Of a stretch of 64,000 nucleotides of DNA, positions 35,039 to 44,742 are shown piece after piece (the stretch's first letter is position 1; each line of letters starts with the position of its first letter). The notes below the pieces were generated by a model. The model did not search any database and was not told where the DNA came from. It saw nothing but the letters and a program-made list of their open reading frames with translations. The position numbers were made by a program, and so were the translations under genes. Source of the stretch: CBDCHC01 sp965277055 (lineage in GTDB: Bacteria > Pseudomonadota > Gammaproteobacteria > PS1 > Pseudothioglobaceae); assembly GCA_965277055.1 (NCBI GenBank), contig OZ255703.1, forward strand, positions 62,001 through 126,000, given 5' to 3'.

Positions 35039-36334
35039 GTGTTCACACATACAGCTCAGCGCTGTGACTTCGGGCTGCTCATTCGTGAATTTCCTGAGAA
35101 ATACCCGTTTTTCTTACAGAGTAGTTCTTTAGCAAATGAAGATACTGGATATGATATATTATGCGCATATCCTGGTAAAGCATATATTAAAACTACTGAT
35201 ACCACTGATTTTCTCTTATCTCTGCCTGAGCTTCCCTTGGCAGATAATCCTCAAGAGTTGCCATTTGTTGGCGGATATATAATGTATTTAGGATATGAGA
35301 CTGTAAATGAGATTGAATATATTGATGATTTGCAACAAGACACTACCCTACCCCAAGCCTATGCGGTAGAAATAGAGCACGTACTTCTTTATAATCACGC
35401 TACTGCACAAACCACTATTGTCAGCACTTGTGAGGAGGTAATGCACAATATTATAAAAGATATTGCACACATATCACAGCTTACCTATCCAAAAGTGCTG
35501 ACTATATCTGCACACGCAACTTCAGAGGATGAAGCAAAATTTATCAAACAAGTAGAGCGTTGTAAAGAATATATTGTTAATGGTGATATCTTTCAGGCTA
35601 ATCTTTCCCGCCAAATGCACCTCACCATTTCAAAAGATATTCGAGCGATAGATATCTATACTAAGCTGATGCAAGAAAATCCTGCCCCATTCTCAGCATA
35701 TGCTGATTTTGCAGGGCTCCAAATTCTCTCCTCTTCTCCTGAGCGATTATTTTCAGTAGCGAATGGCATAATTGAAACTCGCCCAATTGCGGGTACTAGG
35801 CCTAGAGGAGATGCACACACCGATGAAGCACTCAAGTCAGAACTCAAACACAACCTCAAAGAACAAGCAGAACACCTGATGTTACTTGACTTAGAGCGTA
35901 ATGACTTAGGCAGAGTATGTAAATACGGCAGTGTAGCAGTCAATGAAGTCATGACTATTGAAAGCTATCAATATGTACATCATATTGTCTCTAATGTAAT
36001 CGGTGAGTTGCGAGATGATGTAAGTTTTAAAGATATTATCCGTGCATTATTCCCTGGGGGGACCATTACTGGGTGCCCCAAAGTACGTGCCATGGAAATC
36101 ATTAACGAACTAGAAAATCGCCCAAGAAATGCCTATACTGGAAGTCTAGGTTACGTAAGTAAATGTGGTAATATGGACTTTAATATTCTCATTCGTACCA
36201 TAACTAAGCAAGAGACTATCCTCACCATTAGTGCGGGTGCAGGTATTGTATATGACAGCATCCCCGAAAAAGAACTAGAAGAAACTAAGCACAAAGCCAG
36301 AGGAATGTTAAAAGTGTTTACGATTAGAGAATAA
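35039..36334 (+). CDS. pabB: Chorismate-binding enzyme, probable aminodeoxychorismate synthase component I
   Basis: This 431-residue protein starts at a GTG directly after the pal stop. It has the chorismate-binding core: GDIFQANLSRQ, RPIAGTRPRG, LLDLERNDLGRVCKYG and GGTITGCPKVRAMEII. The size fits PabB (about 450) better than TrpE (about 500). However, residue 251 is Ala in PIAGT, where E. coli PabB has a catalytic Lys and TrpE has Ala. So folate (p-aminobenzoate) synthesis is the favoured role, but anthranilate synthase activity is not excluded. Confidence 0.8.
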   Translation: MFTHTAQRCDFGLLIREFPEKYPFFLQSSSLANEDTGYDILCAYPGKAYIKTTDTTDFLLSLPELPLADNPQELPFVGGYIMYLGYETVNEIEYIDDLQQDTTLPQAYAVEIEHVLLYNHATAQTTIVSTCEEVMHNIIKDIAHISQLTYPKVLTISAHATSEDEAKFIKQVERCKEYIVNGDIFQANLSRQMHLTISKDIRAIDIYTKLMQENPAPFSAYADFAGLQILSSSPERLFSVANGIIETRPIAGTRPRGDAHTDEALKSELKHNLKEQAEHLMLLDLERNDLGRVCKYGSVAVNEVMTIESYQYVHHIVSNVIGELRDDVSFKDIIRALFPGGTITGCPKVRAMEIINELENRPRNAYTGSLGYVSKCGNMDFNILIRTITKQETILTISAGAGIVYDSIPEKELEETKHKARGMLKVFTIRE

Positions 36335-36764
36335 AGTTATAACTATAAAACTCTTGTTCTTGTACCCATCCTAATTTTTCATATAATTGTTGTGCAGCAC
36401 TGTTAGTTTGTTGTGTGTGTAGAGTTATACGAATTGCTCCTTGCTCTTTGGAGAAATGAACTGCATGCTCTATCAGTGCAGTAGCATACCCTTTTTGCCT
36501 TTGTGCACTATCTATATACAAATCATTCAAGATATACATAAGTTGCATTCGTACCGAAGAAAATGTAGGGTATAGTTGTACAAATCCTACAGGAGTATCG
36601 TGCTCATATGCTATAAAAATAGTTGAATCTTGGTGAGTTAATCTTTGGTTAATAAATGTACGCTCTGCAATTTCAGAGCATTTCTGCATGTAAAATTCAC
36701 GATACCTACCAAATAACCTTACAACATCATCTAATTGTTCTTGAGTGGCGAGAATAATATTCAT
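36324..36764 (-). CDS. GNAT-family N-acetyltransferase
   Basis: The 146-residue protein has the GNAT acetyl-CoA loop as RQKGYATALIEHA and the following ITLHTQQTNSAAQQLYEKLGW, typical of small-molecule or protein acetyltransferases. The substrate is unknown. Its 3' end overlaps the 3' end of pabB by 11 bp (convergent). Nearby minus-strand genes (HIT, surE) lie about 100 bp upstream, with no link implied. Confidence 0.85.
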   Translation of the reverse strand: MNIILATQEQLDDVVRLFGRYREFYMQKCSEIAERTFINQRLTHQDSTIFIAYEHDTPVGFVQLYPTFSSVRMQLMYILNDLYIDSAQRQKGYATALIEHAVHFSKEQGAIRITLHTQQTNSAAQQLYEKLGWVQEQEFYSYNFIL

Positions 36765-36869
36765 TGTATGTGTAGGTAAAATATTCCATAGGGGGGCGAT
36801 AACTCATTGTGCTTGAGCCAGTATTTTTTACAGCACAACACAGTAAAAACCAAAAAGACAATACTCAGT

Positions 36870-37214
36870 TTAGCCGGGAGGCCATGAAAGTGAACGCCCC
36901 GCTAACACATGCAAATGAATATGATAGACTGTTTGTCCGCCGTCCTCATTGCAGTTCATGACTAACCGATACCCATCTTTGCTAAATCCTTGTTCTTTAG
37001 CTATTTGCTGGGCAGTAAGCATTAACTTACCTAATAGTACTGCATCCTCAGGTGTGGCATCATTTATGGTTGGAATATGCTTTTTAGGGATAACTAAAAA
37101 ATGTATAGGTGCTTGTGCTGAAATATCATTAAATGCTAATACATCATCATCTTCATAGATAATTTCTGCAGGTATTTCTTTATTAATGATTTTGCCAAAA
37201 ATGGTGTTATTCAT
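36870..37214 (-). CDS. HIT-family nucleotide-binding protein
   Basis: The 114-residue protein shows the histidine triad YHIHLHVLAG near the C-terminus and FGKIINKEIPAEIIYEDD at the start, as in HinT-like purine nucleoside phosphoramidases. I chose the ATG at 37212-37214, which overlaps the surE stop as ATGA; a longer in-frame start would lie inside surE. The ending GRSLSWPPG is typical of the family. The overlap means it is translated with surE. Confidence 0.93.
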   Translation of the reverse strand: MNNTIFGKIINKEIPAEIIYEDDDVLAFNDISAQAPIHFLVIPKKHIPTINDATPEDAVLLGKLMLTAQQIAKEQGFSKDGYRLVMNCNEDGGQTVYHIHLHVLAGRSLSWPPG

Positions 37215-37999
37215 ATATTCTCCTTTACTGGTAATGATTGTGCCCAAGTGCTTACACTATTCATTTCTTTATAGCGTGTGAGGTCAATATGAATAGGCGT
37301 AATAGACACATAATTATGATTGATTGCATAAAAATCTGTACCTAATGAATTATCATCTTCAAGTCCATTCATACCTAAATAGTATTCTCCTTGATGAGTA
37401 TCACATACTCGAATTTCACTACTTTCATGGCGTTTACCCATACGTGTGGTTTGATACCCTTGAATTTCTCCAATGCCAACATCAGGAACATTGATATTTA
37501 GTAATGTACCTCTTGCAATAGCAATAGAATCAATATTATTAACAATGGTACGAGCAATAATAGCTGCTGTATCAAAATGATGATTATGCGCATTATCTTG
37601 ATCGTGAGGAGTCATAATATCTGTGGCGAGTGAAAGTGCAACCGCAGGTAGCCCTAAAAACCGTGCTTCAATTGCACAAGCGACCGTACCTGAGTATACT
37701 ATGTCATCACCCATATTAGCTCCAAAATTTACTCCTGATACTACCAAATCAAAACTCTCATCAAAAAATCCACGAATTGCAAGATGCACACAATCACTCG
37801 GGGTGCCATTTACTTTATACACATTTGGACTGACTGCAACAGGAGTAAGAGATCTATTAATAGTTAAAGAACTACTAGAAGCAGATTTGTTAGTATCTGG
37901 GGCAAAAATAGTAATAGTGTGGTCTTTAGCAAGCTCTTTAGCGAGTAAAGTGATTCCTAACGAATCATACCCATCGTCATTACTTACTAAAATATTCAC
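37211..37999 (-). CDS. surE: 5'/3'-nucleotidase SurE
   Basis: The 262-residue protein starts ILVSNDDGYDSLGI, containing the metal-binding Asp pair, and continues SGVNFGANMGDDIVYSGTVACAIEA, the SurE signature. It dephosphorylates nucleoside monophosphates and is linked to stationary-phase survival. It lies 2 bp after the clpA stop and is coupled to the HIT gene. The pcm and rpoS genes that often follow are absent here. Confidence 0.96.
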   Translation of the reverse strand: MNILVSNDDGYDSLGITLLAKELAKDHTITIFAPDTNKSASSSSLTINRSLTPVAVSPNVYKVNGTPSDCVHLAIRGFFDESFDLVVSGVNFGANMGDDIVYSGTVACAIEARFLGLPAVALSLATDIMTPHDQDNAHNHHFDTAAIIARTIVNNIDSIAIARGTLLNINVPDVGIGEIQGYQTTRMGKRHESSEIRVCDTHQGEYYLGMNGLEDDNSLGTDFYAINHNYVSITPIHIDLTRYKEMNSVSTWAQSLPVKENI

Positions 38000-38001
38000 A
38001 G

Positions 38002-40203
38002 TTAATACGAATAGGTAAAGGTCAAGGAATCTTTTTTGGCACTAATAACTACTGTACCCCCTTGGGTTAAACTGCCAAAGAGAATTTCATCAGCGAGTAC
38101 AGTGCTTATCTCTTCTTGAATGAGTCTATTCATTGGTCTAGCACCCATTTGTACATCATAGCCATGCTCTAAGAGGTAATCACGAGCTTTATTATCAAGG
38201 GAAATATGTACTTCATTTTTTGCAAGTTTTTCTTCTAGGGCAAACATCGCTTTGTCAATCACTTGATAAATATGCTCTTTAGTCAAAGAATTAAAGTAAA
38301 TAATTTTTGATAGACGGTTTCTAAACTCAGGCGTAAAAGTTTTTTGTAAATCTTCTTTGTACGAGTGAGTGGCTTCAGTAGGGTTAAAGCCAATCACAGA
38401 TTTTTGCATAGTGGCAGCACCTACATTAGAAGTCATAATTAAGATAACATTACTAAAATCTACTTCACGCCCATTGCTATCAGTTAATTTACCATTATCC
38501 ATAATTTGTAAAAACATATTAAAAATATCTGGATGGGCTTTTTCTATCTCATCAAGCAATACTACTGAATAAGGATTTTTATATACCGCTTCAGTGAGTA
38601 AGCCCCCTTCTTCATAGCCTACATAGCCTGGTGGTGAACCGATAAGTTTAGAACTAGAATGTCTGTCCATATATTCACTCATATCAAAGCGAATGAGTTT
38701 AATACCCAAATGGAAGGATAATTGCTTGCAAAGCTCAGTCTTTCCTACCCCCGTAGGACCTGCAAATAAAAAGCTACCAATAGGTTGATTCGGCTCAGTG
38801 AGCCCAGATTTAGCAAGCTTAATAGCACTGGTAATACGGGCGATAGCGTCATCTTGTCCAAAAATAGCATAGGCTAAATTCGTACTTAAATGCTTTAAGG
38901 TATCTTTATCTTTGGTTTCAATCAACGTATTAGTAATACCCGTAATATTAGCAACAATATCTTCAATATCTACCGATTTAATCAGAGTCTTTCTAGCACT
39001 TTTTGAGCGAAGTTGCTGAAGACTTCCGACTTCATCTAAGATATCAATCGCCTTATCAGGAAATTTTTTATCAGTAATATAACGATTTGCAAGCTCAATA
39101 GTTGTGTTAATTGCACTATCAGAATACTTCACATTATGATAATCTTGATAATGTGTTTTTAGCCCGAGAAGGATTTTTTTGGTATCTTCTAGAGTAGGTT
39201 CCTCTACATCAATTTTTTTGAATCTTCTACTCAGTGCAGAGTCTTTATTGAAAATTCGGCGATACTCTGCCAATGTCGTAGAACCCATGCATCTGAGAGT
39301 ACCATCAGCAAGAGCAGGTTTTAATAAGTTAGCAGCATCCATAGACCCACCACCAGTAGCTCCAGCACCAATAAGAGTATGAATTTCATCAATGAATAAA
39401 ATAGAGTTAGGGTCTTTTTTAATATGCTCTAACACCTTTTTCAGTCTATCTTCAAATTCACCGCGGTATTTGGTACCCGCTATCAAATCTCCTACATCTA
39501 GGTTGTAGATTGTAGCGTCTTTTAATACCTTAGGCACCTTAGCATGCACAATATTATAAGCAAGACCATAAGCAAGAGCAGTTTTACCAACCCCTGCATC
39601 GCCTACAAATATTGGGTTATTTTTTCTACGACGCATAAGTGTTTGCATGGTTTGCTTGAGTTCTTTACTGCGTCCAATGAGTGGATCTATTTTGCCTTCA
39701 GTTGCGAGTTGGTTTAAGTTTGTAGTCCATTTTAGTGTAGTACTTTTTGCCTCTTCTTTAGTGCTTTCTTCTTCTTTATCTGGGACATAGTGGTTTAACT
39801 CTTTCACAATATCAGTTTTAAAGATATTATTCATCTTTAGAAGGTACACTGCATGAGACTCATTTTCGGTGAAAATGCTATTCATCACATGAAATGCCCC
39901 AACTTGCTTGATTTTGTTTGCTTGTGCTTGAAAAATACTACGCTGGAGTACTCGCTGAAACCCTTGAGTGGGAACGGTGATATAACCTTTTTTATTGACA
40001 ATTTGTACATTTTTTTCAATGTACTCTTCAATTTCTATACGAAAGTTGTCAATATTTACTTGCTTACGCTCTAAAAAACTAGTAACTTCTTCAATGTCAA
40101 TAAGTGCTAAGAGTAAATGCTCTACGGTAATAAATTCATATTTTTTTACATTCGCATTGGTTAAGATTTTGTTAATAACTTGCTGAAGCTCTAAATCAAG
40201 CAT
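38002..40203 (-). CDS. clpA: ATP-dependent Clp protease ATP-binding subunit ClpA
   Basis: The 733-residue AAA+ unfoldase has an N-domain that binds ClpS, Walker A motifs GDAGVGKTALAYGLAY and GPTGVGKTELCKQLSFHL, and no long middle domain, which separates it from ClpB. The protease ClpP is not in the window. I chose the ATG at 40201-40203 because it forms TAATG with the clpS stop; an in-frame start eight codons upstream lies inside clpS. Confidence 0.96.
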   Translation of the reverse strand: MLDLELQQVINKILTNANVKKYEFITVEHLLLALIDIEEVTSFLERKQVNIDNFRIEIEEYIEKNVQIVNKKGYITVPTQGFQRVLQRSIFQAQANKIKQVGAFHVMNSIFTENESHAVYLLKMNNIFKTDIVKELNHYVPDKEEESTKEEAKSTTLKWTTNLNQLATEGKIDPLIGRSKELKQTMQTLMRRRKNNPIFVGDAGVGKTALAYGLAYNIVHAKVPKVLKDATIYNLDVGDLIAGTKYRGEFEDRLKKVLEHIKKDPNSILFIDEIHTLIGAGATGGGSMDAANLLKPALADGTLRCMGSTTLAEYRRIFNKDSALSRRFKKIDVEEPTLEDTKKILLGLKTHYQDYHNVKYSDSAINTTIELANRYITDKKFPDKAIDILDEVGSLQQLRSKSARKTLIKSVDIEDIVANITGITNTLIETKDKDTLKHLSTNLAYAIFGQDDAIARITSAIKLAKSGLTEPNQPIGSFLFAGPTGVGKTELCKQLSFHLGIKLIRFDMSEYMDRHSSSKLIGSPPGYVGYEEGGLLTEAVYKNPYSVVLLDEIEKAHPDIFNMFLQIMDNGKLTDSNGREVDFSNVILIMTSNVGAATMQKSVIGFNPTEATHSYKEDLQKTFTPEFRNRLSKIIYFNSLTKEHIYQVIDKAMFALEEKLAKNEVHISLDNKARDYLLEHGYDVQMGARPMNRLIQEEISTVLADEILFGSLTQGGTVVISAKKDSLTFTYSY

Positions 40204-40496
40204 TATTGCACCTCTCGAATTACGCACATAAGCGGATGATCGTTATCACGCGCATAGGCAATCACTTGTTCTGCTTTAGTTTGGGCAATATCATAACTAA
40301 ATACTCCGCAAACTGCCTCCCCTTCGTTATGTACTTTTAACATAAGTGAAGTCGCATCATCCAAATTTTTATAAAAAAAGCGTTGGAGTACTGCAATCAC
40401 AAAATCTTGGGTGGTGTAATCATCATTTAATAGCACCACTTGAAACGGATTCGGTTTTTTGATTTTACGTTTTATTTGAACAGATTCGTTATTCAT
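40203..40496 (-). CDS. clpS: Clp protease adaptor ClpS
   Basis: The 97-residue protein has KPNPFQVVLLNDDYTTQDFVIAVLQRFF and the later EGEAVCGVFSYDIAQTKA, the N-end-rule binding adaptor fold. It hands proteins with destabilising N-termini to ClpA. The ATG at 40494-40496 was chosen over one 12 codons upstream, which would run into lptG; the remaining overlap with lptG is 8 bp. The gene order lptG-clpS-clpA is one overlapping string. Confidence 0.95.
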   Translation of the reverse strand: MNNESVQIKRKIKKPNPFQVVLLNDDYTTQDFVIAVLQRFFYKNLDDATSLMLKVHNEGEAVCGVFSYDIAQTKAEQVIAYARDNDHPLMCVIREVQ

Positions 40497-41550
40497 TTGA
40501 TTTTTTATACAATGCAAATAATACAATACCAAAAAGGACTAAGAGTGGCAAAATCACTACATATATGTAATTATAATCAAACTTCACCACTAAAGAACTA
40601 CTAATTCTAAGAGTTAATTCAAAAAATAAAGAGACAATTACCGCTAAAAATATCTTTTTACCCATTGAGGAACTTCTTAATGAAGTAAATACGAATAACG
40701 AAGTAAAAATAATTGTGATAGCTAAAATGAGTGGCTTCACTAACCGCTGATATAACTCTGTTTGAAACTGTTTATCTACCACATTATTTTTAGCTAAAAA
40801 AGAGTTGTGCTCATAAATATCAAACACGGATAAATCTTTAGGGCGTTTTTTAAACATATTAATCGTATGTTCGGTAAAGTTAATCGGTAAAGTAAACTGC
40901 TCAAAATTACGAGTGCTAAAATTATCTACATCAAAATTACGCTGGATGACCTCACTCAGTACGAGGTGGTTATCTTTGATGATTGCACGCTTAGCAAATA
41001 ATACATTCAGTAGTGTGTTGCTCTGAATTTCAAAAATTTTTAAGTTTGCAAAACTACTATTGTTAAAATTATCTTTGATATTAATAACAAATTTTCCCTC
41101 TTTTAGCCATAAGTTTTGTTGTCCAGCAATGTGTTTACTTAATAATTCTTGTTTACGTTCTACTCCATTATTTTTCATATCTACCGCATAACGCTCACTG
41201 GGCAAAGAAATCACAAGCATCATCACCACACAAAATGCCGTAGAAAGCAGTACAATATTACTAATTGACTTGCCACTAGAGCGAGCTATGATAAATTCAG
41301 AATGTTGAGCGAGACTACCTAGAGCTAATATAGCAGCAATTAAGATAATCACAATAAGACTACGATAAATAGTAGCAGGTGCATTAAGAACTTGAATGTA
41401 CAGAGCATCCCACAGCCCATAATTATGTGCGCCAATATTATCAATATCCCCCAAAATATCAAAAAAACTAAAGATGAGTAACCAAATACAACTCACAATC
41501 AAAATATATTGAAATAGGGTTTTAATGATATATCTATCTATTATTTTCAT
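40489..41550 (-). CDS. lptG: LPS export ABC transporter permease LptG
   Basis: The 353-residue membrane protein has the LptF/LptG layout: four N-terminal helices (DRYIIKTLFQYILIV start, ALGSLAQHSEFIIARSSG coupling loop), a periplasmic beta-jellyroll and three C-terminal helices. The opening DRY and the SLAQHSE loop fit LptG better than LptF. It moves lipopolysaccharide out of the inner membrane with LptB and LptF. It overlaps clpS by 8 bp and is divergent from guaA across only 31 bp. Confidence 0.87.
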   Translation of the reverse strand: MKIIDRYIIKTLFQYILIVSCIWLLIFSFFDILGDIDNIGAHNYGLWDALYIQVLNAPATIYRSLIVIILIAAILALGSLAQHSEFIIARSSGKSISNIVLLSTAFCVVMMLVISLPSERYAVDMKNNGVERKQELLSKHIAGQQNLWLKEGKFVINIKDNFNNSSFANLKIFEIQSNTLLNVLFAKRAIIKDNHLVLSEVIQRNFDVDNFSTRNFEQFTLPINFTEHTINMFKKRPKDLSVFDIYEHNSFLAKNNVVDKQFQTELYQRLVKPLILAITIIFTSLFVFTSLRSSSMGKKIFLAVIVSLFFELTLRISSSLVVKFDYNYIYVVILPLLVLFGIVLFALYKKSNE

Positions 41551-41581
41551 TAAAATGTATTCTTTTGTTAATACTGCTCAT

Positions 41582-43153
41582 ATGGACCTTCACCAGTACA
41601 AAATCCTGATTCTTGACTTTGGCTCGCAATATACGAGATTAATTGCCCGCAGAATTAGAGAAATTGGCATTTTTTGTGAAATTTACCCCTATGATGTAAG
41701 TAATCATTTTATAAAAAATTATGCACCAAATGGAATTATTCTCTCTGGTGGACCTGATAATATCACTACAAGCAACTCTCCTACAGCACCAGAAGTAGTC
41801 TTTGAGTTGGGTATTCCAGTACTCGGTATTTGCTATGGCATGCAAACGATGGCTATGCAGCTCGGTGGTCATGCTACTAATGCACAAAAATCTGAATTTG
41901 GCTATGCTCGGGTACGCGCTAGAAATCATAGCCCATTACTTACTGATATTGCTGATGAAATCACTACAGAAGGCTACGGTATCCTTGATGTATGGATGAG
42001 TCATGGAGTAGAAGTAGATGCATTACCAACGGGATTTGTGCGCATAGCCAGTAGTGATAACTGCGAAATTGCCGGTATGGCAGACTTCGATAACCATTTA
42101 TATGGTATTCAATTTCATCCAGAGGTAACTCACACCTCTCAGGGCAGAGCCATCTTAGAGCGTTTTTGTTTGGATATTTGCCAATGTGAAGCCCACTGGA
42201 ATTCTAGTAATATTATTTCTGATTTGGTTAATTCTATCAAACAAACCGTAGGAAATGACGAAGTATTATTAGCTCTTTCAGGCGGAGTAGATTCTTCTGT
42301 AGTTGCAGCACTTGTGCATACAGCCATTGGTGATAAACTCACCTGTGTATTTGTAGATAATGGGTTGTTACGCCTGGGCGAGGGAGATGAAGTCATGAAG
42401 CAATATGCTGATTCTCTTGGATTTAATGTTATCCGAATAGATGCAAGAGAACGCTTTTATACAGCATTAGCAGGGGAAAGTGACCCAGAAGCAAAGCGTA
42501 AAATTATTGGGCATACTTTTATCGAAATCTTTGAAGAACAAGCTAAAGCACTTAATCAAATCAAATATCTCGCACAAGGCACAATTTATCCAGATATTAT
42601 TGAGTCCGCAGGGAACAAAGAAGGCAAGGCAAAAGTAATTAAATCACATCATAATGTGGGTGGCTTACCTGAGAATTTATCATTTGAATTGATTGAACCT
42701 ATTCGTGAATTGTTTAAAGATGAAGTACGCACAATTGGCGTAGAACTTGGTATTCCAAAACATATGTTGTATCGCCATCCATTCCCGGGTCCGGGGCTTG
42801 GAGTACGCATTCTCGGTGAAGTCAAAGCAGAATATGCTGACATACTAAGAAAAGCAGATCATATTTTCATTAGTGAGCTACGAGCACATAACCTCTATGA
42901 TAATGTTTCTCAAGCATTTGCCGTATTTTTACCAGTGAAATCAGTCGGAGTAACCGGTGATGAGCGTAGATATGAATATGTAGTAGCACTTAGAGCAGTG
43001 CAAACCATTGACTTTATGACTGCACATTGGGCACATTTGCCGTATGAATTTTTAGATGTAGTATCTAACCGTATCATCAATGAAATCACCAATATTTCTC
43101 GAGTGGTCTATGATATATCAGGTAAACCACCTGCTACCATTGAATGGGAATAA
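41582..43153 (+). CDS. guaA: GMP synthase (glutamine-hydrolysing)
   Basis: The 523-residue enzyme (E. coli 525) starts ILILDFGSQYTRLIARRIRE, with a class I amidotransferase domain (nucleophile in GICYGMQTMAMQLGG, HPEV later) and an ATP pyrophosphatase domain (LALSGGVDSSVVAAL) plus dimerisation domain ending PATIEWE. It converts XMP to GMP. The ATG at 41582 was chosen because upstream starts would overlap lptG and add 19 residues absent from the family. It overlaps tadA by 10 bp. Confidence 0.98.
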   Translation: MDLHQYKILILDFGSQYTRLIARRIREIGIFCEIYPYDVSNHFIKNYAPNGIILSGGPDNITTSNSPTAPEVVFELGIPVLGICYGMQTMAMQLGGHATNAQKSEFGYARVRARNHSPLLTDIADEITTEGYGILDVWMSHGVEVDALPTGFVRIASSDNCEIAGMADFDNHLYGIQFHPEVTHTSQGRAILERFCLDICQCEAHWNSSNIISDLVNSIKQTVGNDEVLLALSGGVDSSVVAALVHTAIGDKLTCVFVDNGLLRLGEGDEVMKQYADSLGFNVIRIDARERFYTALAGESDPEAKRKIIGHTFIEIFEEQAKALNQIKYLAQGTIYPDIIESAGNKEGKAKVIKSHHNVGGLPENLSFELIEPIRELFKDEVRTIGVELGIPKHMLYRHPFPGPGLGVRILGEVKAEYADILRKADHIFISELRAHNLYDNVSQAFAVFLPVKSVGVTGDERRYEYVVALRAVQTIDFMTAHWAHLPYEFLDVVSNRIINEITNISRVVYDISGKPPATIEWE

Positions 43154-43638
43154 TACCGCTACAATCGCAAGACAAATCCTATATGCGATTAGCACTCATA
43201 GAGGCACAAAAAGCCCAATCACAAGGAGAGGTTCCTGTTGGGGCAATTATTACTCAAGATAATGAAGTGATCGCCACAGGGTATAATCAGCAAATTACTA
43301 CCAACGACCCTACCGCACACGCAGAAATCATCGCACTGCGTAGTGCGGGCAATTACTTACAAAACTACAGACTTACAGGCACTACCCTATACGTGACCTT
43401 AGAACCCTGCGCCATGTGCCTTACAGCTCTTGTGCATGCACGAGTGGTGCGTGTGGTATATGCTGCATCAGACCCAAAAACAGGTTCATTAGGCGGATGT
43501 ATTGACCTAAGCACAAGCCAGTGCTTTAATCACCAATTAGCTATTACCAGTGGAGTATTAGCCGAAGAAGCTAGTACCCTACTCATAAACTTCTTTAAAC
43601 AACGAAGAAAGCGCAAATCCCAGCAAATAAGCAGATAA
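43144..43638 (+). CDS. tadA: tRNA-specific adenosine-34 deaminase
   Basis: TadA converts wobble adenosine 34 to inosine in tRNA-Arg(ACG). The 164-residue protein has HAEI (zinc ligand and catalytic Glu) and PCAMC (zinc cysteines), plus EVPVGAII and NDPTAHAEI typical of TadA. The start overlaps the guaA end by 10 bp; a later ATG at 43183 (MRLALIEAQ) is possible but would remove residues aligned with family members. The tRNA-Ser gene follows. Confidence 0.95.
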   Translation: MGIIPLQSQDKSYMRLALIEAQKAQSQGEVPVGAIITQDNEVIATGYNQQITTNDPTAHAEIIALRSAGNYLQNYRLTGTTLYVTLEPCAMCLTALVHARVVRVVYAASDPKTGSLGGCIDLSTSQCFNHQLAITSGVLAEEASTLLINFFKQRRKRKSQQISR

Positions 43639-43644
43639 ATATTG

Positions 43645-43650
43645 TATAAT
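43645..43650 (+). promoter_or_regulatory. Candidate -10 box of the tRNA-Ser gene
   Basis: TATAAT lies 35 bp upstream of the tRNA 5' end, a suitable distance for a tRNA promoter. No good -35 is seen 17 bp further upstream, so this is only moderately supported. Confidence 0.4.
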
Positions 43651-43685
43651 TTCGCTCTTAATCTGTAGAAACACTACAGACTCTC

Positions 43686-43777
43686 GGAGAGTTGGCCGAG
43701 CGGCTGAAGGCGCTCCCCTGCTAAGGGAGTATGGGCTTTATCTCCCATCGAGGGTTCGAATCCCTCACTCTCCACCA
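43686..43777 (+). tRNA. tRNA-Ser (anticodon GCU)
   Basis: The 92-base gene folds as a class II tRNA. The acceptor GGAGAGT pairs with ACTCTCC, the anticodon arm reads CTCCCCTGCTAAGGGAG with anticodon GCU (AGC/AGU codons), a long variable arm follows, and the T-arm contains GGGTTCGAATCCC. The discriminator base is A and the 3' CCA is encoded. It marks the left edge of the accessory island (43778 onwards). Confidence 0.98.
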
Positions 43778-43953
43778 TTAATTCTACGTATCCCCACCAC
43801 GCTAGGTTAGTCAGACAACATAGCCCACACTATACAGGGTTTGCCGTATCTATAAAAATTAGATGAGATTTTAAATACGAGATTTTAGGGTGTTTTTAGC
43901 ATCTCTCATCCACTACCTACTTTTCACAGTCGGAGGTTGAATAAATTTGCATA

Positions 43954-44742
43954 TTAATGAGTTTTAATAAATTCAGAGATATAATTAACTGCCTCTTTTT
44001 CAATCCCTAAAAACCCATGATAAGATCTTGCTTTGCAAGGTTTTGAGATGGGTGCATCACCACCATCAAAAAGTTTTGATTTAACATTTTTTGAACTTGA
44101 TAACATGGATACAATTTTGTCTGTATCTTCTGGCGGGGTAACAAAACATTCATCTTTAATATGTGATACTACAAGCGTTGGCACAGTAATTTTATTAAGT
44201 TCCATTGCTGTTACTTCAGTGCCTTTTCTTTGTGGTCTGGAAAGACTTGCAGTTAGCACCAATCCATCAACTTTATCTGAATTAATTGCAACATGTGCTG
44301 CTGACTCTGTGCCTCTACTGGTGCCAACTAACCAAACTGGTACATTTGCTTGTTGTTTTAAGTAGTCAATTACTGTTTCTATATCTTGAACATGTTCTCT
44401 ACTAGTTCTAAATCCATACCACATACCATCACTATCATACTTATCAGATGGTGCATCAATTACTGCTACCATTAAATTATTATCAGCAAATAAATTTCTG
44501 CTTCTTACCAAAAAGTTATTACTTTTATACCTGTAATCACTGCCATTACCTTTTAGTTTAATCTTGCCTTTACCACCTGCAAATAAAATCACACTAGCTT
44601 TAATCGTATCAGGCTTAATCAAAATGAACTTTTGTTTGACGCCTTCTCTAGTAGTTATTTTGATAAGTTCATCAGTAGCATGAATCAATGATGCTTGTAA
44701 TAAAGCAGTGAATAAGAAAAGAGTTTTAAGTAATCTAATCAT
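43954..44742 (-). CDS. Secreted alpha/beta hydrolase-fold protein
   Basis: The 262-residue protein has a signal peptide (about 1-22, ending LIHATD) and an alpha/beta hydrolase layout: the nucleophile elbow GTSRG (Ser142), a likely acid around Asp197 in HIKDECF, and His242 in SYHGFLG. The loop FAGGKGKIKLKG near residue 55 could form the oxyanion hole. The substrate is unknown. Its ATG overlaps the recombinase remnant by 8 bp, so it may be read from remnants of a mobile-element transcript. It is likely cargo of the island. Confidence 0.78.
   Translation of the reverse strand: MIRLLKTLFLFTALLQASLIHATDELIKITTREGVKQKFILIKPDTIKASVILFAGGKGKIKLKGNGSDYRYKSNNFLVRSRNLFADNNLMVAVIDAPSDKYDSDGMWYGFRTSREHVQDIETVIDYLKQQANVPVWLVGTSRGTESAAHVAINSDKVDGLVLTASLSRPQRKGTEVTAMELNKITVPTLVVSHIKDECFVTPPEDTDKIVSMLSSSKNVKSKLFDGGDAPISKPCKARSYHGFLGIEKEAVNYISEFIKTH

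Noticed and set aside
43862..43912. GATGAGA...TCTCATC dyad downstream of tRNA-Ser as a terminator
   Set aside because: The arms are only 7 bp with a loop of more than 30 bases and no T-run; too weak to call.
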